Source of the DNA: Algivirga pacifica | Lineage (GTDB): Bacteria > Bacteroidota > Bacteroidia > Cytophagales > Flammeovirgaceae | Direction of reading: 5' to 3' | Assembly: GCF_039543525.1 (NCBI RefSeq) | Contig: NZ_BAABJX010000022.1 | Coordinates: forward strand, 124,001-188,000 | Length of the DNA stretch: 64,000 bases | Shown here: one piece after another, positions 51,316 through 60,729 of the stretch | Position numbering within the stretch: the stretch's first letter is position 1 | Layout: every line of letters begins with the position of its first letter | Position numbers and translations under genes: made by a program | The notes under the pieces: generated by a model | Told to the model about the DNA's origin: nothing | Databases searched by the model: none | Seen by the model: only the letters and a program-made list of their open reading frames with translations

Positions 51316-52335
51316 TTATATTGCAGAGAACTGTCTTAAGAATCGAACGTCGTTTTCTGTGAATAGACGCAAGTCATTGATACCGTATTTCAATAGAGCC
51401 ATACGCTCTACCCCCATACCGAAGGCAAATCCTGTATATTTTTCAGGGTCAATACCAGAAGCTTTCAGTACGTTAGGATCTACCATACCACAACCTCCAA
51501 TTTCTACCCATCCGGTGTACTTACAGATGTTACATCCGTCACCACCACATACTGAACAGCTAATGTCCAACTCTGCACTTGGCTCAGTAAATGGGAAGTA
51601 AGAAGGACGTAAACGAATCTTGGTATCTTGTCCAAAGAACTCCTTTGCAAAGTAGTACAAAGTATCTTGTAGGTCTTTGAAACTTACGTTCTCATTGATG
51701 TATAAGCCTTCAATCTGGTGGAACATACAGTGTGCTCTTGCCGAGATCGTCTCGTTACGGTATACTCTTCCTGGAGAAAGGGTACGGATCGGAGGCTCTT
51801 GGTTTTCCATCACACGTACCTGTACAGAAGAAGTGTGCGTACGTAAAGCAATATCCGGATCTTTCTCGATAAAGAACGTATCTTGCATTTCACGGGCAGG
51901 GTGATTTGGAGGGAAGTTAAGGGCTGAGAAGTTGTGCCAGTCATCCTCAATTTCAGGTCCTTCAGAGATGTTGAAACCGATACGCTCGAAAATACGAACG
52001 ATTTCCTCTCTTACTTTTGTAATCGGGTGAATTGATCCCAATTCATTAGGAATACCAGGAAGGGTAAGGTCTTCATGCTCGATATTTTGCATGGCCTTGT
52101 TCTCTAGTTCCTCTTGTAGAGTTCTGAACTTCTCTTGAGCGGCATCTTTCAGTTTGTTGATGTGTTGCCCAAAAGCTTTACGCTCCTCCGGAGCAACCTC
52201 TTTCATTTTGGCAAAAAGGCCACCAATGATTCCTTTTTTACTGATGTATTGAAGACGGAACTGATCCAACTCTTCTTTGGTCTCTACGGTTGCTGCCGCT
52301 ATATCCTCTGCAATTTTATCTACCTGCTCAAGCAT
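51316..52335 (-). CDS. pheS: Phenylalanyl-tRNA synthetase alpha subunit
   Basis: Class II synthetase alpha chain that charges tRNA-Phe with PheT. The 339-residue protein has an N-terminal coiled coil (about 1-80), then motif 2 (DTFFIEKDPDIALRTHTSSVQVRVM, about 148-172, with RTHTSSVQ), the RAHCMFHQIEG segment (about 203-213), SYFPFTEPSAELDISC (about 248-263), and the motif 3 GFAFGMGVERMALLKYGI (about 305-322). Length is normal. pheT is not adjacent. A promoter-like element and a hairpin lie between it and the PyrR-like gene. Confidence 0.96.
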   Translation of the reverse strand: MLEQVDKIAEDIAAATVETKEELDQFRLQYISKKGIIGGLFAKMKEVAPEERKAFGQHINKLKDAAQEKFRTLQEELENKAMQNIEHEDLTLPGIPNELGSIHPITKVREEIVRIFERIGFNISEGPEIEDDWHNFSALNFPPNHPAREMQDTFFIEKDPDIALRTHTSSVQVRVMENQEPPIRTLSPGRVYRNETISARAHCMFHQIEGLYINENVSFKDLQDTLYYFAKEFFGQDTKIRLRPSYFPFTEPSAELDISCSVCGGDGCNICKYTGWVEIGGCGMVDPNVLKASGIDPEKYTGFAFGMGVERMALLKYGINDLRLFTENDVRFLRQFSAI

Positions 52336-52419
52336 ATTATTCTATAGTGATAAGTGTAAGCGATCAGTGCAAGAAAATTTACACCAACCACTTAAAATAA
52401 GATGTTTCAAAATTTTTAA

Positions 52420-52522
52420 AACCTTCCTTACTCTAAAGCCCACGGGAAGGTTATGATAAAGTGGTTTTGAGCAAATTTAATTATTTATGGAAAAAATTAT
52501 AAATACTAGCCCACCACTTTAT
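52420..52522 (-). promoter_or_regulatory. pheS upstream region: promoter element with inverted repeats
   Basis: The minus strand reads TAAATTTG (52472-52479), an exact TAnnTTTG. It is enclosed by a 10-bp inverted repeat ATAAAGTGGT / ACCACTTTAT (52456-52465, 52513-52522), and followed in the leader by a stem AACCTTCC / GGAAGGTT (52420-52427, 52445-52452) with a T-rich tail. The stem could be the PyrR-like gene's terminator or a pheS leader attenuator. No Phe-rich leader peptide is present. Confidence 0.45.
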
Positions 52523-53025
52523 GTAAGAGTTACCTGATAGGCATTATCTTGCTCCAGATTAACGTCAATATGTTCATTCACGGTAGTGGATAATTCATAT
52601 CCAATAAAGTCCGGAGATACTGGAAACTTACGGTAGCTACGATCTACTAATACGGCTACTTGTAGCTTTTGTAAACGCACATTCATAAATGGTTTTAGAC
52701 TATAAGCCAAGGTACGCCCGGTATTTTGTACATCATCAACCAGGATAACTACCTTTTTCTCTAAAGCATCCAGTTCACAATCCAGCTCAATAAAGGTTTG
52801 TACAGGTGCTTTTTTATCAATAGTTACTTTCAGTAAGCTGGTTTTCATTCCAGACACCTGTCTGAATTGCTCCTCTAGCAACTGAGCGAACTTATATCCT
52901 GTACCGACGATCCCAGCGAAGACAATTTCTTCAGAATCAAAGTTGTGTTCATAAACCTCAAAGGCAATGCGGCGGATTTTTTGAATAATCTGGTTATGAG
53001 TAAGAATGATATTAGTCTCTGTCAT
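52519..53025 (-). CDS. PyrR-like phosphoribosyltransferase
   Basis: A 168-residue type I phosphoribosyltransferase. The PRPP-binding loop KVVILVDDVQNTGRTLAYSL is near 90-109, followed by the C-terminal VAVLVDRSYRKFPVSPDFIGYELSTTVNEHI, which resembles PyrR (bifunctional pyr regulator/uracil PRTase). In Bacteroidota, whether such proteins regulate pyr attenuation is unclear, so I give no symbol. The N-terminus includes RIAFEVYEHNFDSEEIVFAGIVGTGYKFAQLL. It is upstream of pheS on the same strand, downstream of rnr, and probably not in a pyr operon. Confidence 0.85.
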   Translation of the reverse strand: MTETNIILTHNQIIQKIRRIAFEVYEHNFDSEEIVFAGIVGTGYKFAQLLEEQFRQVSGMKTSLLKVTIDKKAPVQTFIELDCELDALEKKVVILVDDVQNTGRTLAYSLKPFMNVRLQKLQVAVLVDRSYRKFPVSPDFIGYELSTTVNEHIDVNLEQDNAYQVTLT

Positions 53026-53119
53026 TTTGATCAGTGTGTTTTAAACAGTAAGCGTATGTCTGAAATACCAATTTCAAACATACGCTAAGATATCAATATT
53101 CTTTCAATGAATAATAAAA

Positions 53120-55300
53120 CTACAGCATTTCAAAGTCAATGGTTCTCTTCTCTATATTGGTATCTTTTACCAATACTTTGACACGGTCACCGATGCGATA
53201 TTCTTGTTTGTATCTTTCTCCTACAACAGCCATTTTTTCTTCGTCATAAGAATAGTAGTCATCACCCATACTGGAGAGGCGTACCAATCCTTCACAACGT
53301 GTTTCTTCCAGCTCTACAAAGATACCCCATTCGGTAACACCTGAGATTACACCTTCCATCGCTCTACCTACATATTCTTGCATAAACTCTACTTGTTTAT
53401 ACTTGATAGAAGCTCTTTCGGCAGTGGCTGCTTTTTTCTCCATTTCAGATGAATGCTGACATTTGTCTTCATAAAGAATACGGTCTACAGACTTTTTCTT
53501 ATCCAGATAATGCTGTAAAAGTCGGTGTACCATCATATCAGGATATCTACGAATAGGAGACGTAAAGTGAGTATAATGCTTAAATGCTAATCCATAGTGT
53601 CCATCTGCTTCGGTCGTATACTTGGCTTTTGCCATGGTACGGATAGCCTGTTGCTCGATGATATTTTGCTCCGGCTTTCCTTCTACTTCTTCAGTCAGTT
53701 GGTTCATAGAGGCCGCTACAGAGTTTTCTTCCACATTGACCGTATATCCAAAACGCTTCGCAAAAAGGGCGAAGTTACTCAGTTTTTCAGGATCAGGAAG
53801 ATCGTGAGTACGGTATACCATAGTCACAGGCTTTCCATTTTCCTTCTTCCTGAAAACATACTCAGCCACTCGTTTATTGGCCAAAAGCATAAAGTCTTCG
53901 ACCAGCTTGTGGGCGTCTTTACGAATTCTAGGAACTAATTTGATTGGTTTACCATCCTCGTCTAGTTCAAAGCGAAGTTCTACCGATTCAAAGGAGATTG
54001 CTCCATTCTGGAATCGCTGTTGACGCAATTCTTTAGCAATATCGTTTAGAAGATTAATTTCTGTGGCATAATCTCCTTCTCCTGTTTCGATACGCTCCTG
54101 GGCTTCTTCATAGGTGAATCGCCTATCGGAATGAATAACCGTACGTCCAAACCATTGTTTATGAATCTTACCGGTTTCATCCATGTTAAACACGGCTGAA
54201 AAAGCCAGTCGATCCACATGTGGATTCAAGGAACATAGCCCGTTTGATAGCTTTTCAGGAAGCATAGGAACGGTACGGTCTACCAGATATACTGAGGTTG
54301 CTCGTTTCTGAGCTTCTTCTTCCAATTGCGTATTAGGACGGACATAATGGGTAACATCAGCAATATGTACACCGATTTCCCATTGACCATTATTCATTTT
54401 TCGGATAGAAATAGCATCATCAAAATCCTTGGCCGTAAGAGGGTCAATAGTGAACGTAGTTCGCTTACGGAAGTCTTTTCTTTTCTTGATCTCTTCTGCA
54501 GGGATCTCTTCTGGAATTGCTTCAGCCTCTTGCTCTACCTCTTCAGGAAACTTGAAAGGAAGATCGTATTCAAACATGATCGAGTGGATCTCTGTTTCAT
54601 TCTCTCCTGCTTTACCTAAAACCTTTTCTATCTTTCCGGTAGGGTTCTTATCTTTTTCTCTCCATTCGGTGATTTTAGCGATTACCTTATCTCCGTGTTT
54701 AGCATCCTGCATATGGTGCTTAGGAATAAAGATATCCTGATGCATCTTGCGTCCCATGGTCACGACAAAAGCAAAGCGTGCAGAGATTTCCAGATGACCT
54801 ATGAATTCTTCTTTGGCTCTTTTGACAATCTTCACTACCTCTCCTTCTGTTCGACGACGTGTTGGGTTATAGTGTGTCTTCACTTCTACCGTATCCCCAT
54901 CGAAAGCACGGTTCAGGTTAGATGTACTGATCCATATATCTTGCTCTTCTTCGCTGATGACGATATATCCAAATTTTGGATTGACATGGTCTACTACACC
55001 AATGACTTTTCCACCACTCTCTTTGGATTGATACTTTCTTCCAACACTGTCAATTTCTCCATTCTCTACGAGTTTGTCGAGAATCAATTCCAAGGCATTT
55101 TTTTGTGCCTTTTTCTTTAGTTGTAGAATTCTACATAGTTGTCGGAAAGACAGGGGTTTTTCAGGTTCTGCATTCAGAACCTTAATAAGCTCTTGGGCAA
55201 GTTGGTTATTAATATTTTTTCTTTTGGCTTTTTTTCTATTGGGCATTCCCTTTTTATTAGCCCTTTTTCCTTGTGATTTATTCTTACTTGTTTTTCTCAT
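53120..55300 (-). CDS. rnr: Ribonuclease R
   Basis: Processive 3'-5' exoribonuclease of the RNase II family. The 726-residue protein begins with a very basic leader (MRKTSKNKSQGKRANKKG), then a winged-helix segment (about 35-80), two cold-shock-type OB regions (about 90-230), the RNB catalytic domain (about 280-600) with TFTIDPLTAKDFDDAISI near 287-304 carrying the acidic cluster, and an S1 domain at the C-terminus (about 640-725; GVISGVTEWGIFVELEETRCEGLVRL). Length is in the RNase R range. The run of basic residues at the N-terminus could bind RNA. Confidence 0.96.
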   Translation of the reverse strand: MRKTSKNKSQGKRANKKGMPNRKKAKRKNINNQLAQELIKVLNAEPEKPLSFRQLCRILQLKKKAQKNALELILDKLVENGEIDSVGRKYQSKESGGKVIGVVDHVNPKFGYIVISEEEQDIWISTSNLNRAFDGDTVEVKTHYNPTRRRTEGEVVKIVKRAKEEFIGHLEISARFAFVVTMGRKMHQDIFIPKHHMQDAKHGDKVIAKITEWREKDKNPTGKIEKVLGKAGENETEIHSIMFEYDLPFKFPEEVEQEAEAIPEEIPAEEIKKRKDFRKRTTFTIDPLTAKDFDDAISIRKMNNGQWEIGVHIADVTHYVRPNTQLEEEAQKRATSVYLVDRTVPMLPEKLSNGLCSLNPHVDRLAFSAVFNMDETGKIHKQWFGRTVIHSDRRFTYEEAQERIETGEGDYATEINLLNDIAKELRQQRFQNGAISFESVELRFELDEDGKPIKLVPRIRKDAHKLVEDFMLLANKRVAEYVFRKKENGKPVTMVYRTHDLPDPEKLSNFALFAKRFGYTVNVEENSVAASMNQLTEEVEGKPEQNIIEQQAIRTMAKAKYTTEADGHYGLAFKHYTHFTSPIRRYPDMMVHRLLQHYLDKKKSVDRILYEDKCQHSSEMEKKAATAERASIKYKQVEFMQEYVGRAMEGVISGVTEWGIFVELEETRCEGLVRLSSMGDDYYSYDEEKMAVVGERYKQEYRIGDRVKVLVKDTNIEKRTIDFEML

Positions 55301-55458
55301 TGTATCATTTTCTGTTCAATCACAGTCATATATGGACTGTGGTCAAAAAATAAATGGATAGATAGGGGGAATGAATAGGCGAGTTGGAGATCATATGATG
55401 TATAGGGTGGATCTGTTTTGGGTACTACTTGTGAATACCCAACAGATCCATTGATATG

Positions 55459-56355
55459 TTATTTTCTGAAACGAAGTAATAATTCTTCGTAAGCATCAAT
55501 ACGACGATCTCGGAAGAATGGCCATATTCTGCGAACGTCTTCACTTCTACCCAAGTCAATTTCGACTACTGTAAATTCTTCTTTATCTCTGTTTCCTTCA
55601 AAAAGAAACTCTCCCTGCGGACCGGCAACAAAACTGTTCCCCCAGAATTCAATTCCTTTTGTCACACCCGAAGGGTCATCTTCAAATCCTGTGCGGTTGA
55701 CACTGATCACAGGTAATCCATTGGCCACTGCATGTCCTCTCTGTGAGATAATCCATGCATTACGTTGTCTGCTTTTTTCTTCTTCTGTATCTGTGGATTC
55801 ATATCCAATAGCGGTAGGATAGATCAATAAATCGGCTCCTGCCATAGCCATCAGACGAGCAGCTTCCGGATACCATTGATCCCAGCAGACCAATACTCCC
55901 AAACGTCCTACAGAGGTATCAATAGGCTCAAAGCCCATGTCGCCAGGAGTAAAATAAAACTTTTCATAGTAAGCGGGATCGTCAGGAATGTGCATTTTAC
56001 GATACTTCCCAGCAATACTTCCATCGCTTTCTAGTACCACGGCAGTGTTGTGATACAGCCCTGGAGCACGCTTCTCAAACAAGGAGGTGACCAATACGAT
56101 CCCTAGTTCTTTGGCGATAGCTCCAAATTCTTCGGTTGATGGACCAGGAATACTTTCTGCCATGTCAAATAGATCGACATCTTCTGTTTGACAAAAGTAT
56201 AGTCCAGTATGGAGTTCCTGTAAGACGACCAGTTCAGCACCCTGACTGGCACAAGCACGAATGCCTTCTATGCTTTTTGCAACATTGGCAGCTCGATCTG
56301 CCCCACAGGCTTGTTGAACCAAGCCTACTTTCAACGTTTTCTTCTGTGTTCCCAT
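55459..56355 (-). CDS. aguB: N-carbamoylputrescine amidase
   Basis: A 298-residue nitrilase-superfamily hydrolase that converts N-carbamoylputrescine to putrescine in the agmatine pathway. The catalytic triad is visible: Glu in LQELHTG (about 44-50), Lys in YRKMHIPDDP (about 117-126) and Cys in VCWDQWYPE (about 155-163). The C-terminal GRSEDVRRIWPFFRDRRIDAYEEL is typical of AguB. Its usual partner agmatine deiminase (aguA) is not adjacent, so the pathway must be completed elsewhere. It is on the same strand as the 2H phosphoesterase gene upstream, 100 bases apart. Confidence 0.92.
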   Translation of the reverse strand: MGTQKKTLKVGLVQQACGADRAANVAKSIEGIRACASQGAELVVLQELHTGLYFCQTEDVDLFDMAESIPGPSTEEFGAIAKELGIVLVTSLFEKRAPGLYHNTAVVLESDGSIAGKYRKMHIPDDPAYYEKFYFTPGDMGFEPIDTSVGRLGVLVCWDQWYPEAARLMAMAGADLLIYPTAIGYESTDTEEEKSRQRNAWIISQRGHAVANGLPVISVNRTGFEDDPSGVTKGIEFWGNSFVAGPQGEFLFEGNRDKEEFTVVEIDLGRSEDVRRIWPFFRDRRIDAYEELLLRFRK

Positions 56356-56455
56356 CTCTGTCTAGCAAAATTTTGCCTACTAAAGTCTTCTTTATAAGAC
56401 AAACACAAAGTAACGTATTCTTGTGACTAATTATATGCTTTTAACCTTTCGGTTT

Positions 56456-57040
56456 CTAAAAATTTTCCAATAATTTTTCGCAGGTACAGCTACTGCCTAG
56501 ATGGTATAAAGCGATCTTACCTCCTTCAAAGGTGTCTCCAATATGATGATGGACAGGAGAAAGCTCTCCCCTTCCCAAGGTAATATGTGGCTCATATTGT
56601 GAACCTCCATATTGTTCAAAAAACTGGTTGACATATAGCAATGCTCCAGCGGGGTCACCATACTTTAAATTAGCAAAACAGTCGAATGCCTGGGGAGCAA
56701 CAGGGACATGGTATTTTTTTAGGATGGTTTCTACAGTTTGCTGTAGATGTATCAACCATGAATCTTTCTTAAAAGTCCATCCAACGGTATTTATTCCATG
56801 TTGATAAATTTTTTCTATAGTAAGAGTATCTATTTTGATACCACTTAGGGCCCCTTTGATTTCCTCACAAGCAACAGGAATGTTGCTTTCTTCTATCATA
56901 GCCATACAAAGACTAATGTGAGGAATGGTATGTCGTTTCCCTAGCTCAATACCTGGAGAGACCAGGCTACGGTTAGCCTCTAAAGATCGTTGAAAGAGGA
57001 TTTCATCAGGGACAATTACGAGGTCAACTGCTTTAATCAT
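56456..57040 (-). CDS. 2H phosphoesterase (2'-5' RNA ligase family)
   Basis: A 194-residue 2H phosphoesterase. Two HxS/T motifs are present: TIPHISLCM (about 38-46) and EPHITLGRG (about 150-158), in the correct order and spacing for the 2'-5' RNA ligase/cyclic phosphodiesterase fold. RNA ends or cyclic nucleotides are possible substrates; none can be assigned. An acidic and Cys-containing tail (SSCTCEKLLENF) is unusual. It stands between aguB and the GlmU-like gene on the minus strand. Confidence 0.8.
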   Translation of the reverse strand: MIKAVDLVIVPDEILFQRSLEANRSLVSPGIELGKRHTIPHISLCMAMIEESNIPVACEEIKGALSGIKIDTLTIEKIYQHGINTVGWTFKKDSWLIHLQQTVETILKKYHVPVAPQAFDCFANLKYGDPAGALLYVNQFFEQYGGSQYEPHITLGRGELSPVHHHIGDTFEGGKIALYHLGSSCTCEKLLENF

Positions 57041-57160
57041 AAATTACATGGTGCTTCAGATTAATTATGATGCCGTCTACGAAATAATTGCGATAACCCA
57101 TAAACCCTAATCGATAACAGTTTCAATATTAACTATTATACTTTAGGTGTCAGTGATTTC

Positions 57161-58372
57161 CTAATCTAATCCCCAATCCCATTTACGGTACTTTTCGCTT
57201 CTTTTATATACTTCTGTTAGTATTTTTTGTTGCGTTTCCGTGAGAGTTTTCCCTCTACGGGCCATCACTTTTTGTGCTGTATCGAAGATTTTCTCCGGCA
57301 AAGCAGTTTGCTGACTATGGTTGACATTTTCCCAGGAAAATGAAGGGATAAATTTATCAGGGAATCCTCCACCAAAAATATTGGCAGCTACTCCAACTAC
57401 GGTACCAGTATTAAACATGGTATTGATACCCGCTTTGGAGTGATCTCCCATAATTAACCCGCAGAACATTTGTCCCGTAGAAACTAAATCTTCTTGGACA
57501 TAGCTCCAGATACTTACATTGCCATAGTTATTCTTAAGGTTGGACGTATTGGTATCGGCACCCAAGTTACACCATTCTCCAATGACAGAGTTACCTAAGT
57601 AACCATCGTGCCCTTTGTTGCTATATCCTAGCATAACGGCATTTCCCGTTTCGCCTCCAATCTTACAATAAGGACCAAAGCTACAATCTTCATGAATCTT
57701 GGCTCCCATATTGATATGGGCACCTTCACCGATAAAGCAAGTTCCTCTAACAATGGCACCTTCGTGTATACGGGCTCCTTTGGAAATATATACGGGTCCA
57801 GTTTCTGCGTTAATAACAGCACATCGTACACTGGCTCCTTCTTCTATAAAGACATTTTCTTTGCCGTAAACGACGGTATGTGGATCGTCCAGACTGGCAC
57901 TTTCTCTTCCTTCTGTAACGATTGGAAAGTCTTCAATAATTCCTCTACGAGTACTTAAGAAGATATCCCAAGGGTTTTGGATGATAATAGGAGTTTCAGA
58001 CAGGTCAATCGTTTGAAAATTGATGTCTTTACTGATTTCTTCTGGAGTAAGTATAGGCTTTTGACTGTATACAGCCACTAAGAGGTCCTGATAAATCAAT
58101 CCTTCTCCTATTTTCAGTTTTTTGATGTGTTCCAAAAGTTCTGCAGTAGGGCATACAGAAGCATTGATATAAAGACTGTTTTCCTTAATATCCTCTTGGT
58201 ATAAAGGCTGTAAATAATCTTCCGTAAGTTTATTGACTTTGGTGTTTAATGCAGTGGACCACTTTTCTTCAATGGTCATAATACCTATACGAATGTCTGA
58301 AATGGATCTGGTATAGGTAATAGGTAACAGTGCTGCGCGAATCGCAGGATCGTCAAAGAGTACTAAGTTCAT
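57161..58372 (-). CDS. GlmU-like sugar-nucleotidyltransferase family protein
   Basis: A 403-residue protein. The N-terminal part begins MNLVLFDDPAIRAALLPITYTRSISDIRIG, the Bacteroidota NTP_transf_4-type domain, which replaces the LxxGxGTR nucleotide-binding loop of ordinary nucleotidyltransferases. Residues about 180-330 form a left-handed beta-helix with hexapeptide repeats (IEEGASVRCAVIN, ISKGARIHEGAIVRG, GAHINMGAKIHED). It ends in a charged helix (about 370-403). Family members are annotated as GlcNAc-1-P uridyltransferase or glucose-1-phosphate thymidylyltransferase-like. The true substrate here is unproven. Single gene, preceded by the rpmE terminator. Confidence 0.8.
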   Translation of the reverse strand: MNLVLFDDPAIRAALLPITYTRSISDIRIGIMTIEEKWSTALNTKVNKLTEDYLQPLYQEDIKENSLYINASVCPTAELLEHIKKLKIGEGLIYQDLLVAVYSQKPILTPEEISKDINFQTIDLSETPIIIQNPWDIFLSTRRGIIEDFPIVTEGRESASLDDPHTVVYGKENVFIEEGASVRCAVINAETGPVYISKGARIHEGAIVRGTCFIGEGAHINMGAKIHEDCSFGPYCKIGGETGNAVMLGYSNKGHDGYLGNSVIGEWCNLGADTNTSNLKNNYGNVSIWSYVQEDLVSTGQMFCGLIMGDHSKAGINTMFNTGTVVGVAANIFGGGFPDKFIPSFSWENVNHSQQTALPEKIFDTAQKVMARRGKTLTETQQKILTEVYKRSEKYRKWDWGLD

Positions 58373-58530
58373 TGCGAACGGTTGTTAGTAACAAAATATA
58401 AAATAGCATGATGCCTCTTAACGGGCATTGTTGAGTACACAGTTGGTAATATATAGAAAATAAGGGATAAGGCATTAGTTCCTTTATGATTCCCTTTGGT
58501 AATACACCTTTTGGAAAGGCAATAAAAAAC

Positions 58531-58554
58531 GCCATGATGATTCATCACCATGGC
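58531..58554 (-). terminator. Rho-independent terminator of rpmE
   Basis: Arms GCCATGATGA / TCACCATGGC (58531-58540, 58545-58554, one mismatch) with a 4-base loop; on the minus strand followed by GTTTTTTATT. It lies 27 bases past the rpmE stop. Confidence 0.8.
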
Positions 58555-58580
58555 GCACAAGAGAGAAAATCGTGATACGA

Positions 58581-58823
58581 TTAACTTCTTTTGTATTTTT
58601 TGTTGAATCGCTCCACACGACCTGCTCTAGAAACAGTAGATTTCTTACCTGTGTAGAATGGGTGAGAAGCAGAAGAGATCTCCACTTTGATTAGTGGGTA
58701 AGTTTCTCCTTCGAATTCGATTGTTTCTTTTGTCTCTGCAGACGAACGAGAAAGGAATTTCTCGTCACTTGTTAGATCCCAGAATACTACCTCTTTGTAT
58801 TCAGGGTGGATTCCTTGTTTCAT
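58581..58823 (-). CDS. rpmE: 50S ribosomal protein L31 type B
   Basis: An 80-residue L31. The cysteine-free sequence with the N-terminal [27 protein letters not shown] and the [26 protein letters not shown]-terminal motif defines the zinc-independent type B. Length is typical. It has its own strong promoter (TTTG-N20-TATTTTTG) and terminator, so it is monocistronic. Type B L31 often replaces the Zn form under zinc limitation, but there is no evidence for that regulation here: I see no Zur-like site. Confidence 0.96.
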   Translation of the reverse strand: MKQGIHPEYKEVVFWDLTSDEKFLSRSSAETKETIEFEGETYPLIKVEISSASHPFYTGKKSTVSRAGRVERFNKKYKRS

Positions 58824-58862
58824 ATCTCTAATAAATTTTGTTCATGAACTCAAATCAGTGCG

Positions 58863-58894
58863 CAAAAATACAACATTATCAGTTACATAACAAA
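58863..58894 (-). promoter_or_regulatory. rpmE promoter
   Basis: The minus strand reads TTTG (58891-58894), a 20-base spacer, and TATTTTTG (58863-58870), an exact Bacteroidota -33/-7 pair. Transcription would start near 58856, 33 bases before the ATG. Confidence 0.7.
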
Positions 58895-58962
58895 TTTGCT
58901 AAAAATTAAATATTCAAATAATCCTTTAATGAAATCTAAGTATGGATTCCTGAGAGGTGAAT

Positions 58963-60729
58963 TTATGGATAACTCACGATTACCTTGGTGGTCCATCGTT
59001 TCAAAACCCCTTGAAGATTAAAGGCTTCGATCCAAACAATATAGGGACCTACGGTGACCAATTGTTGGTTTTGATCTTGTCCGTCCCATCGTAATGTCGC
59101 ACTACTTCCTGCATTAATATTATTAGCAATGATAGCGACCTCATATCCCCAGCGGTCAAACACTTTGGCATTGATTGTACTTCCTGTAGGGAGACAAGGA
59201 AGCTCTATACGTACATAGTCGTCTATGCCATTGTTGCCTGGCGTAAATACTGTGGGGTAGGCATGAACACATTCATCAGATGGTGTACTCCTATTTCCTT
59301 GTTGAGAATTTGTTTCTCCAGGAGTAGCAAAATCTATGGTAGCAGCAGCGGAGCGCCAGTTGGAAGGATCATTTTCGCTTTCACGAAAATCAATTCTTTC
59401 CAGAGATACCCCTTCCGTATTTTGTAATAATGGATAGTGGAAATCGTCTTGATAGGCAAAATGTTGGGCAATGCTGTCTCCTTTTTTAAGAATGACACTC
59501 CCCTCTTCATCGTAAAAAGCAGGGAGTGAAAATTCTATGATCAGACAACTATCAGGAATATTTTGATGGGTATTTCTTAAGGTTTCTTCTGAAGAAGTAA
59601 GGATAAAGTAGCTTTTGGGCGCTATAGCAAGAGTATGTCTGGGGATTACTACTTCTACCTCTTTATTGTTTACGATACTCCAGCCGGATAATTGAAGGTA
59701 GTGCATCGTAGGATTAAAACATTCGATAAAGTCAACAGCATCCTTTACGGGATTAAAAAGGATTTCGGATAATAAGATATCCTGAGTATTTGCTTCCAAA
59801 GGATTAATCCAGTGAATACTTAAGGTAGTGAACTCTCCTGAGCAGGTTTGAATATTGTTTAAATGGAGTTGATAGGGTATACTTTGCTTTAGGGGATTTT
59901 CAAATGTGATATAAATTATTTGCTGCTCCTGTATTATGGAATCAACAGGATGTGCTGAATCGATAGAGAGTGCTGAAGTGATTTGTATAGGCTGGTTGAG
60001 TTGTACAGAAAGCGTATTGGGAGTGGTAAGTTGAATATCCTGAATTTCGATTGTTTCATCCAATACTCCATGGATACTGTTTTTTGTGCCAGGAGTCCCC
60101 CCTATTGCTTCTATGCTACCATTCCAGTTGATATCGGTGATACACGCACTGGGATCTATGATTTCTAGAGAAATGCCCCCTTGTTGGAGTTCGGTAGAGA
60201 AGTTTTTGGGATTGTAATGAAAGGAAAATACCGTTTTTTCTCCTCGTTTTAAGGTAAGGGTTGCCCCTGTATTTTTTAATGCATTCCATTTAGAAGGACT
60301 TGCGACTTCTCCATACTTACTCCAAAGTGATTGCTCACTGCTTTTGCATAAGATAAGATAACTTTTGGGAGGAAGGTGGTAAGTCGGTAGAGAAGCTTCT
60401 TTCTGATCTATCCACAAGATATATTCACTCAACTGGATACTTTTCTCTCCTCTATTGTAGAGCTCTAAAAATTCAGCTTCCGGCAATCCTTTGGAAGGAG
60501 TGGGATCGAAAAAAATTTCGGAGATAATTAATGAGCTCTCAAATGTGCTAAGTTGTTCACATCTTGTGAATAACTTATTCACATTATTCACAGCTGAAAA
60601 AGAGAGTGAATTAGTTGTGAATATCTTTCTTGAATTATTCACATCTATATCCAAAAAGTTATCAACACTATGTGAATAACTTATTATTTTCACTCCAATA
60701 CAGAATGTTATCAACAGGATTATCCTCAT
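58963..60729 (-). CDS. Lamin-tail surface protein with CHU/gliding-type C-terminal domain
   Basis: A 588-residue surface or secreted protein. A short hydrophobic N-terminus (MRIILLITFCIGVKII) could be a signal peptide. Lamin-tail (LTD) domains seem to lie at about 65-215 (ISEIFFDPTPSKGLPEAEFLELYNRGEKSIQLSEY) and about 315-470 (LSEILFNPVKDAVDFIECFNP). The C-terminus (about 490-588) has AYPTVFTPGNNGIDDYVRIELPCLP and VFDRWGYEV, resembling the gliding motility-associated C-terminal (CHU_C) domain, a T9SS-type sorting region. Residues about 18-60 are encoded by DnaA-box-rich DNA and look unlike a domain. The gene starts inside the second DnaA-box field. Confidence 0.78.
   Translation of the reverse strand: MRIILLITFCIGVKIISYSHSVDNFLDIDVNNSRKIFTTNSLSFSAVNNVNKLFTRCEQLSTFESSLIISEIFFDPTPSKGLPEAEFLELYNRGEKSIQLSEYILWIDQKEASLPTYHLPPKSYLILCKSSEQSLWSKYGEVASPSKWNALKNTGATLTLKRGEKTVFSFHYNPKNFSTELQQGGISLEIIDPSACITDINWNGSIEAIGGTPGTKNSIHGVLDETIEIQDIQLTTPNTLSVQLNQPIQITSALSIDSAHPVDSIIQEQQIIYITFENPLKQSIPYQLHLNNIQTCSGEFTTLSIHWINPLEANTQDILLSEILFNPVKDAVDFIECFNPTMHYLQLSGWSIVNNKEVEVVIPRHTLAIAPKSYFILTSSEETLRNTHQNIPDSCLIIEFSLPAFYDEEGSVILKKGDSIAQHFAYQDDFHYPLLQNTEGVSLERIDFRESENDPSNWRSAAATIDFATPGETNSQQGNRSTPSDECVHAYPTVFTPGNNGIDDYVRIELPCLPTGSTINAKVFDRWGYEVAIIANNINAGSSATLRWDGQDQNQQLVTVGPYIVWIEAFNLQGVLKRWTTKVIVSYP

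Noticed and set aside
52336..52518. T-box or Phe leader peptide controlling pheS
   Set aside because: No Phe-rich short frame with a start codon, and no T-box sequence; only a simple stem is visible.
56136..56426. Open frame on the plus strand over the 5' end of aguB
   Set aside because: It is an antisense shadow of the clearly coding aguB; no domain or signal supports it. The same applies to other opposite-strand frames inside purH, rnr, mnmG and DUF4175.
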